A DNA stretch of 30,995 bases from JAVBSN01 sp031556525. GTDB lineage: Bacteria; Bacillota; Clostridia; Lachnospirales; Lachnospiraceae. Of the stretch, positions 24,913 through 30,989 are shown one piece after another. The stretch's first letter is position 1. Every line of letters starts with the position of its first letter. The stretch is from contig JAVBSS010000044.1 of assembly GCA_031556525.1 (NCBI GenBank), positions 1 to 30,995 on the forward strand, in the 5' to 3' direction. Position numbers and translations under genes: made by a program. The notes below the pieces were generated by a model, which made no database searches, had not been told where the DNA came from, and saw only the letters and a program-made list of their open reading frames with translations.

Positions 24913-25290
24913 ATGTTAGAAGAAGATTATATTATGAAGTTAATTAAAGAATTGGTTAGAGCAGTACTGAAAATAGTGTTTGGCATAGATACAGAATCTA
25001 TAAGTTCTGAACTTATATCTAATGAAGAAGTTAGGGAAGAAATAGTTACTTTATTAAAGATGATAGATGAAGGAAAAATAAACGAAGCAGAAAACGAATT
25101 GCATACTAATATTGATGGAATAGATAATGAAGGATTAAAAGCAGCACTATTATTTTATGACTATTTGAATAATAAGGATGATAATTTTTTACAGGAAAAT
25201 GGCTTTAGTAGAGATGAGATCAAAGAAGGCTTAAAAGATATTATGGCTAAATATAATTTGGACAGTATGTCAGAAATGTTTTTGGATTAG
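24913..25290 (+). CDS. DUF6483-like protein
   Basis: A 125-residue, mostly helical, acidic protein with no membrane segment apart from a short amphipathic N-terminus (DYIMKLIKELVRAVLKIVFG). That start strongly resembles the DUF6483 family found in Lachnospiraceae. The rest (EEIVTLLKMIDEGKINEAENEL) resembles a helical-hairpin repeat. An AAGGGG site lies seven bases before ATG 24913. The function is unknown; it is a solitary gene between two acetyltransferases. Confidence 0.7.
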   Translation: MLEEDYIMKLIKELVRAVLKIVFGIDTESISSELISNEEVREEIVTLLKMIDEGKINEAENELHTNIDGIDNEGLKAALLFYDYLNNKDDNFLQENGFSRDEIKEGLKDIMAKYNLDSMSEMFLD

Positions 25291-25351
25291 ATGATATGAC
25301 ATGAACTTTATGGTAGGGGATAATGATTATAAGTAAAGGAAATCTAATAGT

Positions 25352-26119
25352 ATGATAACTAGAATAGAAGATACAACTAAAGTAGCGGACATATTTGGTG
25401 ACTGGCAGGAAACATTAATATGGTCTTGTCTTCAAGGTGTAATGGGAAATATATATGTAGATAATGAAGAAAATCCGGAATCGGCAATGGCCATTCTTGG
25501 AGACTTCTGTTATGTGGCAGGAAAAGTAAATAAAGAGTTGTGTTTATACAAACCAGTAGAGTGTGATAGGGATTTTATAATTATGGTGCCCCTTAGTAGG
25601 GACTGGGAAGAATTGATTTCAGAAACTTACGGCAAAAAATCTAGAAAAGTAACTAGGTATGCTACAAAAAAAGAACGTGGTATATTTGATAAGGAATATT
25701 TACAAGAGATTGTAGAGACATTGCATCCAGAATATTCATTACAATTAATAGATGAGAATGTATATAACTACTGTAAATCTAACGATTGGACTATTGACTT
25801 GGTACATCAATATCCAGAATATGAGATGTATGAGAAGTTAGGACTAGGTGTAGTTGTGATGAAGGACGGTGAGCCGATATCAGGTGCTTCATCTTATTCT
25901 ACCTATGAAGACGGAATAGAGATTGAGATTCAGACAAAAGAAGAATATAGAAGACAAGGTTTTGCATCTGTATGTGGAGCTCGGCTTATACTAGAATGTA
26001 TGAAGCGGAATATGTATGCAAGTTGGGATGCACAAAATAAATGGTCTTTATCGCTATCAGAAAAATTGGGATATCATTTTGATGGTGAATATGTTGCATT
26101 TGAGATTGAGGGGTATTAA
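25352..26119 (+). CDS. GNAT acetyltransferase (PF12746-like)
   Basis: A 255-residue protein. The N-terminal half (about 1-120) is a helical/strand extension. The C-terminal GNAT core contains EIEIQTKEEYRRQGFASVCGARLI and ends with SWDAQNKWSLSLSEKLGY, the hallmark of this subgroup (WD..N..SL.L.EKLGY). The substrate is not known. It precedes the DUF1232 gene by one base, so they are likely co-expressed. Confidence 0.88.
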   Translation: MITRIEDTTKVADIFGDWQETLIWSCLQGVMGNIYVDNEENPESAMAILGDFCYVAGKVNKELCLYKPVECDRDFIIMVPLSRDWEELISETYGKKSRKVTRYATKKERGIFDKEYLQEIVETLHPEYSLQLIDENVYNYCKSNDWTIDLVHQYPEYEMYEKLGLGVVVMKDGEPISGASSYSTYEDGIEIEIQTKEEYRRQGFASVCGARLILECMKRNMYASWDAQNKWSLSLSEKLGYHFDGEYVAFEIEGY

Positions 26120-26120
26120 T

Positions 26121-26486
26121 ATGAGCCTTAAAGAAAGAGCAAAGAAATTAAAAACAGATATACCAGCTATATTTATAGCATTAAAGGAAAAGGATACCCC
26201 TATTTTTGCCAAAATATTAGCTGGTATAACTATTGGATATGCACTATCACCTATTGATCTAATACCAGATTTTATACCAGTTCTAGGTTATCTAGATGAT
26301 ATAATAATATTGCCTATATTAGTTATGTGGACAATAGCATTAATTCCAGATGAAGTAATGGATAGATGTCGTGAACAATCAGAAAATCTATGGGAAAATG
26401 GTAAACCGAAAAAATGGTATTATGCAATTCCTATTGTACTCATATGGTTGTTAATAATATTTGTAATTGTAAAAGCTTTTCTATAA
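26121..26486 (+). CDS. DUF1232 (YkvA-like) membrane protein
   Basis: A 121-residue protein from ATG 26121. The DUF1232 core is YALSPIDLIPDFIPVLGYLD, followed by a hydrophobic stretch and a second C-terminal membrane helix (about 100-120). This start follows GAGGGG directly after the upstream stop; a longer in-frame ORF beginning at 26016 would overlap the acetyltransferase and lacks support. The family is widespread in bacteria and its function is unknown. Confidence 0.87.
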   Translation: MSLKERAKKLKTDIPAIFIALKEKDTPIFAKILAGITIGYALSPIDLIPDFIPVLGYLDDIIILPILVMWTIALIPDEVMDRCREQSENLWENGKPKKWYYAIPIVLIWLLIIFVIVKAFL

Positions 26487-26515
26487 AATCTAAGAGTTAA
26501 TCTTAGATTTTTTTC
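26485..26515 (+). terminator. Bidirectional terminator between convergent genes
   Basis: A 10-bp stem AAAATCTAAG (26485-26494) with CTTAGATTTT (26502-26511), loop AGTTAAT. It covers the stop codons of both the DUF1232 gene and the facing Xre gene, with A-run and T-run sides serving both strands. Confidence 0.85.
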
Positions 26516-27110
26516 TTAGTATTATGAAACTAATTATTAAAACTATCCCATATGCGACGATAAATAGTTTGATTGCTGGAAAATATATTGGGTATGGGCT
26601 TAGAACACTTCTGGTAAGGATGGAAGACAATAATGAAATTGGCATAAATGCTAATATGGCTATGTTAATAAATTGAGTTAACCAAGATACACCTGATTTT
26701 AATAATACTTTACCAATATAGTAACCAACCATGCCAACAACTTGAATTATCATACCACCAATAATAGAATCTGCATCTTGATTTTCGTACCAACCAGCAA
26801 ATGCAGCAAGTATTCCTATTATTAAAAATGCTGTAGATGCTATGAGTAAAATTTGTCCAGTAAGTAAGTTACTGTTATTTTTTACTTCTATATTTGTTGT
26901 ATCATCCGATAGTTGTTCTTCTTTTAAAAGATAATCAGTGGTAACTTTAAAAATATTACTAAGCTGTACAATGTTTGTTATATCAGGAAGGGATTCGTTA
27001 AGCTCCCACTTTGAAATTGCTTGTCTTGATACATTAATTTGTGATGCTAATTGTTCTTGTGACATATTATTTTCTTTTCGCAATGCTTGCAGCTTTTCGC
27101 CTAAAGTCAT
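26490..27110 (-). CDS. Membrane-anchored Xre-family regulator
   Basis: A 206-residue protein. The N-terminal Xre helix-turn-helix (about 1-60) contains LGEKLQALRKENNMSQEQLA, then VSRQAISKWELNESLPDI. A short linker is followed by four membrane helices (about 84-107, 115-137, 145-168 and 180-200). Membrane-tethered Xre proteins of this type occur widely in Firmicutes. They probably couple an envelope signal to transcription, but the targets are unknown. The AAGGAGGT site before ATG 27110 is strong. Confidence 0.9.
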   Translation of the reverse strand: MTLGEKLQALRKENNMSQEQLASQINVSRQAISKWELNESLPDITNIVQLSNIFKVTTDYLLKEEQLSDDTTNIEVKNNSNLLTGQILLIASTAFLIIGILAAFAGWYENQDADSIIGGMIIQVVGMVGYYIGKVLLKSGVSWLTQFINIAILAFMPISLLSSILTRSVLSPYPIYFPAIKLFIVAYGIVLIISFIILRKKSKINS

Positions 27111-27156
27111 AATACATACCTCCTTGTGTTATTGGGTATATATTAGCATTTTCAAT

Positions 27157-27204
27157 GGTTGCGTTCAACCTAACATACCTTGAATTACCGCAACTGGCGG
27201 TTGC
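27157..27204 (-). promoter_or_regulatory. Two dyads upstream of the membrane Xre gene
   Basis: GGTTG-CGTT-CAACC (27157-27170) and GCAAC-TGGCG-GTTGC (27190-27204) are palindromes that share GGTTGC/GCAAC half-sites. They lie 47-94 bases upstream of the Xre start. They are candidate operators for the divergent intergenic region shared with tRNA-Phe. Confidence 0.4.
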
Positions 27205-27237
27205 TAATAAATATTTATAAAAAGATTGCTTTATAAA

Positions 27238-27266
27238 TTGACAAAAAACAATATTATTAATATAAT
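27238..27266 (+). promoter_or_regulatory. Promoter of tRNA-Phe
   Basis: TTGACA (27238-27243), a 17-base spacer and TATAAT (27261-27266): an exact consensus promoter 25 bases before the tRNA. Confidence 0.93.
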
Positions 27267-27291
27267 AAGAAAGTTGTATTTACAACACTTA

Positions 27292-27364
<73 letters not shown>

Positions 27365-27378
27365 CTATTTTTATTATG

Positions 27379-27834
27379 CTACATTTTTTTCATTATTGTT
27401 AAATTTGGAATAAAGTAAATTATGTAGTATTTATAAGATACATATATACCATATTTATTTTTATAAGTTTCAATAGCTTCATTTAAGAATTCAACAGTAA
27501 CTTCTAAAAAATCAGCCATTTCATAGATATTTTTACAACCATATTCATAAGCATCGATTATTCCATCTAAATTAATTAGTAAATCATATCCCCAAGTTCG
27601 TGCTCTAAGTTCTTGTTTTCTATTTTGTATGTTGTCTTGGTTAAGTATATTTCCAGTAGTAGTGTAGTAATGACCAAGTTCTTCAGCAAGTACACAAACC
27701 TTATCTATGTTGTTAAGGTCTTTTTTTATTGCTATTCGGTTTTCTTGTATTCTCCCTTTATTTGCTATAAGATCCTTATCTTTTACGATTATATCTAGCT
27801 TATCTGTAGTATACAATAATTCATCATAATTCAT
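27379..27834 (-). CDS. ImmA/IrrE-type metallopeptidase
   Basis: A 151-residue protein. The zinc-site helix reads CVLAEELGHYYTTTGNI, where the first His of HEXXH is replaced (EELGH), a variant common in mobile-element ImmA proteins. The C-terminal helical part (QELRARTWGYDLLINLDGII) is typical. ImmA-type proteases cleave Xre-like repressors to induce integrative elements or phages. It lies 51 bases downstream of the Xre repressor on the same strand, the standard pairing. It ends 14 bases from tRNA-Phe. The catalytic competence of the variant site is not established here. Confidence 0.85.
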   Translation of the reverse strand: MNYDELLYTTDKLDIIVKDKDLIANKGRIQENRIAIKKDLNNIDKVCVLAEELGHYYTTTGNILNQDNIQNRKQELRARTWGYDLLINLDGIIDAYEYGCKNIYEMADFLEVTVEFLNEAIETYKNKYGIYVSYKYYIIYFIPNLTIMKKM

Positions 27835-27885
27835 ATTATCACCCTAAATTATATTAACATGCAATTATGTCAGACTATGGCAAAA

Positions 27886-28350
27886 TTAAAAATTTTCATC
27901 ATTCATAATATCATCATCATGCTTTTTATCTTCTTCCGAAGCGTTTTCAATGGCATGGGCAGCATTAAGTTGAAATAGTTTCGTATTTTCTTCTTTATTA
28001 AAACTGAATATATCAGACTTTTTAACAGAACGCTCCCACTCTTTTATTAATATAAAATCTACAATATCTTTACCATGCTCATCAAGTTCACGGTATTTTG
28101 TAATATATTCATATTCTGGTATTGAAACATCATTTCTATCAGAAGGCATTTTTATTTCATCTTGAAACAGATAATTTGCATCGCATCCCAATTTTTCTAT
28201 TATTTTAAATAAAATAGGTTCTTTAGGAGAACTGACCCCGTTTTCATAGTTAGAAATAGCTCCGATGGTTACACCTAATAATTCAGCTAAATCAATCCTT
28301 GATAATCCGTTATATTCGCGCAATTCTTTGATCCTGCTTCCGATACTCAT
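27886..28350 (-). CDS. Xre/CI-like repressor
   Basis: A 154-residue protein. The N-terminal helix-turn-helix (about 1-65) reads IGSRIKELREYNGLSRIDLA, then GVTIGAISNYENGVSSP. A C-terminal tail is rich in charge (EEDKKHDDDIMNDENF). The repressor-ImmA order is that of phage and integrative elements. A dyad sits inside the facing promoter and related half-sites in its own promoter, so it is likely autoregulatory and controls the tail-fibre-like gene. Strong AGGAGG site before ATG 28350. Confidence 0.92.
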   Translation of the reverse strand: MSIGSRIKELREYNGLSRIDLAELLGVTIGAISNYENGVSSPKEPILFKIIEKLGCDANYLFQDEIKMPSDRNDVSIPEYEYITKYRELDEHGKDIVDFILIKEWERSVKKSDIFSFNKEENTKLFQLNAAHAIENASEEDKKHDDDIMNDENF

Positions 28351-28388
28351 AATTAGTCCTCCAATTACTTACTTTTTATTATGTACTT

Positions 28389-28417
28389 ATATTATCACAT
28401 AAAACTTATTGCTTCAA
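28389..28417 (-). promoter_or_regulatory. Promoter of the Xre-ImmA pair
   Basis: On the minus strand, TTGAAG (28412-28417), a 17-base spacer and TAATAT (28389-28394). The spacer contains CAATAAGTTTTATGTG, resembling the operator of the facing promoter (AATAAG then AT-rich). Confidence 0.6.
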
Positions 28418-28448
28418 TAACAAAGAACAAGAAACTTATAAAAAGGTA

Positions 28449-28477
28449 TTGACATAATAAGAAACTTATTATATATT
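28449..28477 (+). promoter_or_regulatory. Promoter with internal palindromic operator, tail-fibre gene
   Basis: TTGACA (28449-28454), a 17-base spacer and TATATT (28472-28477). The spacer is exactly a perfect palindrome TAATAAG-AAA-CTTATTA (28455-28471). Related AAACTTAT copies occur at 28402-28409 and 28432-28439. A repressor bound here would block RNA polymerase. The facing Xre gene is the natural candidate. Confidence 0.8.
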
Positions 28478-28606
28478 ATGTTTGTAACAAGAATCATGTT
28501 AAAAATGTATTGTTAACAAATTATTAGCTGATGAAAGTAAAACAAATGCTGAAAATCCGGATTTTCAACAAATTATTTAAAAATTCACTGGGAGGGATGG
28601 AGTAAA

Positions 28607-28705
28607 ATGATTCACGTTACAAATAATTACATAATAAATGTAATAAATCAAACAATTGATATTTCAAATAAGAAAGGAAGAAAAAATTATGATAAGAAAT
28701 ACTAA
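28607..28705 (+). CDS. Small ORF overlapping the tail-fibre start
   Basis: A 32-residue frame starting MIHVTNNYIINVINQTI, preceded by GGGAGG and GGAG. It overlaps the first 17 bases of the tail-fibre gene, so reading it could couple translation to that gene. No family is recognised. It may be a leader peptide, a fragment of a lost phage gene, or chance. Codon content is AT-rich like its surroundings. Confidence 0.35.
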   Translation: MIHVTNNYIINVINQTIDISNKKGRKNYDKKY

Positions 28706-29990
28706 GACACAAATACTAAGAGGTTTAAAAAGTGATTTACCTATGTTGGATGATGGTGAACTTGGATATGGTATGGATGCCAAGGAATTATATATAGGTA
28801 CTGATTACGGTAATGTATTGGTAACGGGTAATTTAGACCCTGATAACCTTACTAAAGCAGTTCCTGTAGAAAAGGGTGGTACTGGTGCTACAACAGTAGC
28901 TGAAGCTATTGATAACTTAGGTGCGTTGGCACAAACAGGTGATGCATCTAATGTAGTGACCAACTTTACAGAATCAGATACTGTTGAGGAGTTAACTAGT
29001 GGCGAAAAGCTAGGTTTTTCTCTAGGAAAAATTCAGACGGCAATTCGTAGTCATAAACAACATATTGAAGATTTTTCAAATCCACATGATGTAACAAAAG
29101 TACAAATCGGATTAGGAGATGTAGATAATACACCAGACGAACAAAAACCTGTAAGTAGGTTACAACAGGATGAAATCGACTTAAAGTATCAGAAGGCTGT
29201 AGAATACACAGACGAAAATATTGCAAGTGTAATAGAGCAAAATGAAAAGGATGTACAAACGCTGAATGCTGCTATTGCAAAAAAGGCAGATGAAGTGGAA
29301 CTAAGTGGACATATAAATAATTCTACTATACATGTTACTTCAAGTGATAAGAATAATTGGAATACACATATTCAAAATGTGTCTGGAAACCCGCACAAAG
29401 TAACTAAGGCGCAAGTTGGATTAGGTAATGTAGATAATACATCTGATGTAAATAAACCGATTAGCAGAATGCAACAAGAAGAATTGGATAAAAGATCACA
29501 GGAGATTTTAAATTTAGTAAAAGAACTTGAAGAACAACTTGTTGGATTAATAGAAAATGTAAGAAAAAGTCTTTCTTACGAAATAGAAAATGTAAGAAAA
29601 AATCTTTTTTACGAAATAGAAAGCATACGTGAAGAGCTTTCTAACAAAGTAAATGATACTCTTATATGGAGCGAGACATTATCTGCAGTGCCTGGTAGTG
29701 GTACAGGAGTCAGCATTAGTGATTCGAAAGGCAAGGTTTTGAACTTTAATAATAGTAGCCATGCAGGTCGATATCGAGTAGATCTAATAACTAATACAAC
29801 TGCTGCAGATGCTAGTTCATCATACCTTGTAATGTTTAGAAGTGATGGAAGCATTGTAAATGTTATAATGCAAGGTGCGGCAACAAGAGCCCCTCGATTA
29901 TATGTATCAGAGGCGGGATATCTAAAAGTTCGTACAAATGGACATACAGCTACAATGACTGTGGGAATAGCGATAACTAAACTAGGATAG
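28689..29990 (+). CDS. Phage tail-fibre-like protein
   Basis: About 433 residues from ATG 28689, chosen because AAAGGAAG lies close upstream. The N-terminal part (LDDGELGYGMDAKELYIGTD) resembles the tail-attachment domain of phage tropism-type fibres. Then a Gly-rich VEKGGTGATT segment and two repeats of NPHxVTKxQxGLGxVDNT type (about 29061 and 29367), common in phage tail fibres. Three 11-residue coiled-coil repeats (29547-29645) and a C-terminal beta domain of some 110 residues (about 320-433), possibly receptor binding, follow. No other phage structural gene adjoins. A role in a phage remnant, tailocin or surface appendage is inference. Confidence 0.75.
   Translation: MIRNTKTQILRGLKSDLPMLDDGELGYGMDAKELYIGTDYGNVLVTGNLDPDNLTKAVPVEKGGTGATTVAEAIDNLGALAQTGDASNVVTNFTESDTVEELTSGEKLGFSLGKIQTAIRSHKQHIEDFSNPHDVTKVQIGLGDVDNTPDEQKPVSRLQQDEIDLKYQKAVEYTDENIASVIEQNEKDVQTLNAAIAKKADEVELSGHINNSTIHVTSSDKNNWNTHIQNVSGNPHKVTKAQVGLGNVDNTSDVNKPISRMQQEELDKRSQEILNLVKELEEQLVGLIENVRKSLSYEIENVRKNLFYEIESIREELSNKVNDTLIWSETLSAVPGSGTGVSISDSKGKVLNFNNSSHAGRYRVDLITNTTAADASSSYLVMFRSDGSIVNVIMQGAATRAPRLYVSEAGYLKVRTNGHTATMTVGIAITKLG
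29547..29645 (+). repeat. Three tandem 33-bp in-frame repeats
   Basis: Units at 29547-29579, 29580-29612 and 29613-29645 code LIENVRKSLSY, EIENVRKNLFY and EIESIREELSN, an 11-residue coiled-coil period. Unit one contains the inverted repeat GTAAGAAA/TTTCTTAC. The first two units are nearly identical in DNA, indicating recent duplication. Confidence 0.9.
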
Positions 29991-30001
29991 TAAAGTATGT
30001 G

Positions 30002-30033
30002 AAAAGTAGAGGCTTAGCCACCTCTACTTTTTT
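30002..30033 (+). terminator. Terminator between the tail-fibre gene and hicB
   Basis: An 11-bp stem AAAAGTAGAGG (30002-30012) with CCTCTACTTTT (30021-30031), loop CTTAGCCA, and a T run. It probably also serves the convergent hicB transcript. Confidence 0.9.
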
Positions 30034-30038
30034 ATTTG

Positions 30039-30458
30039 TCAGAATAAACTCAACTTACTCATCAATGCTTCTTGTAATACTTTAGATACATTAATTTGTG
30101 CTTTCTCTGCTTCTTGATTTAGCCAGTTAGGCAAGGTTACATTTCGTCTAACTGTTTTGTTGTCCATTTTTCTTCTGTACGCTGAAAAGTCTATATCAAC
30201 CATTGTAAGTATTCCTTGTGAATAATCAAATATTTCTGTATTATTCTTGGCTATTGCAGTAGCTTTTTCATAAGTAGAGGGTGTTGGTAGTTTATTACCA
30301 TCATCTTCTAAATCTATGCCCTTTAATCCAATAGCATCTCTAGCCATATCAATAGCGTCACTTATGCTATTACCTTCGGTATAAATATTCATATCAGGCA
30401 CAAACACTAAATAATCAGAGCATTGTTCTGCTATAAATATTGGATATACATTTTTCAT
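30039..30458 (-). CDS. hicB: HicB antitoxin
   Basis: A 139-residue protein. The N-terminal RNase H-like fold begins MKNVYPIFIAEQCSDYLVFV and continues with SISDAIDMARDAIGL. A DNA-binding C-terminus follows (KTVRRNVTLPNWLNQEAEKA then INVSKVLQEALMSKL), of ribbon-helix-helix type. HicB neutralises HicA and represses the operon. It lies downstream of hicA, 56 bases away, with an AGGAGG site. The stop faces the tail-fibre terminator. Confidence 0.92.
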   Translation of the reverse strand: MKNVYPIFIAEQCSDYLVFVPDMNIYTEGNSISDAIDMARDAIGLKGIDLEDDGNKLPTPSTYEKATAIAKNNTEIFDYSQGILTMVDIDFSAYRRKMDNKTVRRNVTLPNWLNQEAEKAQINVSKVLQEALMSKLSLF

Positions 30459-30514
30459 GCTTCTTATTCCCTCCTATTTTACTATATATATGAAATCAGC
30501 TTAGGTTTTGGGGA

Positions 30515-30688
30515 TTATTTTATGCCCCATTTTTTAAGTATTTGGTTTGCTGTAATTTCGTTTATTTCCTTATGTCTTGGAATTTGTTCTGTATCAGTTC
30601 CTCTTTTATACGTATCATGATTGCCACCATGTTCTTTAAAGTAAGAACCAGCTTTTTCAAGCTTTTTAACTAAATCGCGTTGCTTCAT
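30515..30688 (-). CDS. hicA: HicA toxin, mRNA interferase
   Basis: A 57-residue double-stranded-RNA-binding-fold toxin. Key residues: MKQRDLVKKLEKAGSYFKEH, catalytic His in GGNH (residue 24), and the typical C-terminus ITANQILKKWGIK. HicA cuts mRNAs; HicB blocks it. Its start has AAGGAG at 30694-30699, and a consensus promoter with an operator lies directly upstream. The gene is short enough to be missed by size-filtered gene calling. The pair hicA-hicB is complete and appears intact. Confidence 0.93.
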   Translation of the reverse strand: MKQRDLVKKLEKAGSYFKEHGGNHDTYKRGTDTEQIPRHKEINEITANQILKKWGIK

Positions 30689-30709
30689 TTATTCTCCTTA
30701 GTTGTATTT

Positions 30710-30738
30710 ATTATACACACTGTGATGTGTATTGTCAA
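30710..30738 (-). promoter_or_regulatory. hicAB promoter with HicB operator
   Basis: On the minus strand, TTGACA (30733-30738), a 17-base spacer and TATAAT (30710-30715). The dyad ATACACA-CTGTGA-TGTGTAT (30713-30732; perfect 7-bp arms) fills the spacer and overlaps the -10. A ribbon-helix-helix HicB dimer bound here would repress the operon. Confidence 0.85.
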
Positions 30739-30768
30739 TAGTGGTGCGCGTCTTGTGATAATTTTTAT

Positions 30769-30797
30769 TTGACACATATACAATATAGATATATAAT
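30769..30797 (+). promoter_or_regulatory. Consensus promoter of the antisense RNA
   Basis: TTGACA (30769-30774), a 17-base spacer and TATAAT (30792-30797): an exact sigma-A consensus. It is divergent from the hicAB promoter, with the two -35 elements 30 bases apart. Confidence 0.92.
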
Positions 30798-30803
30798 ATA
30801 CTT

Positions 30804-30897
30804 AACAAGGAAACCGATAGCTAGATAAAGTCTAGCCACCCTTGTGTGTTTGTTAAAAAATAACGCTACACTTTGCGGGTGAGAGCGTTATTTTTTA
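30804..30897 (+). ncRNA. Candidate antisense antitoxin RNA
   Basis: A transcript starting about 30804 from the consensus promoter and ending at the terminator (about 30897) is roughly 94 nt long and contains no convincing reading frame. It can fold into stem ACAAGG (30805-30810) with CCTTGT (30840-30845), enclosing GCTAGA (30820-30825) with TCTAGC (30831-30836), then the terminator hairpin. Its 3' part is complementary to the last codons and 3' end of the small hydrophobic peptide gene on the minus strand. That arrangement matches type I systems such as txpA/ratA. The RNA is inferred from signals, not observed. Confidence 0.65.
30855..30896 (+). terminator. Bidirectional terminator shared by antisense RNA and toxin gene
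   Basis: A 13-bp stem (30855-30867 with 30884-30896) around a 16-base loop. Its A6 and T6 ends give a poly-U tail on both strands. The toxin stop codon at 30888-30890 lies within the 3' arm. Confidence 0.85.
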
Positions 30898-30989
30898 TGT
30901 TTATCGTTGTTATTACGCAAATTAATAACTAGAGTTATTATTGCAACAAGCATTATTACAAAAGTAAATAAATCACTATATGTAACCAT
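30888..30989 (-). CDS. Small hydrophobic peptide, putative type I (holin-like) toxin
   Basis: A 33-residue peptide. It begins MVTYSDLF, has one membrane helix (about residues 8-24, TFVIMLVAIITLVINL) and a polar, basic tail (RNNNDKHKK). This layout (M-V-T-Y then a helix and lysine-rich end) resembles the putative holin-like toxin family of Firmicutes. A longer in-frame ATG lies at the window edge (30993-30995, MLMVTY), so the start is uncertain. The ribosome binding site and promoter are outside the window. The 3' end overlaps the antisense RNA on the opposite strand. Confidence 0.7.
   Translation of the reverse strand: MVTYSDLFTFVIMLVAIITLVINLRNNNDKHKK

Noticed and set aside
29547..29645. 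Tandem 33-bp repeats as a possible short CRISPR array
   Set aside because: Units are contiguous without spacers, in frame and divisible into 11 codons of a coiled coil.
30423..30620. Plus-strand 65-residue frame
   Set aside because: It lies antisense to hicA and the hicB start; the minus-strand genes have motifs, ribosome sites and a promoter.
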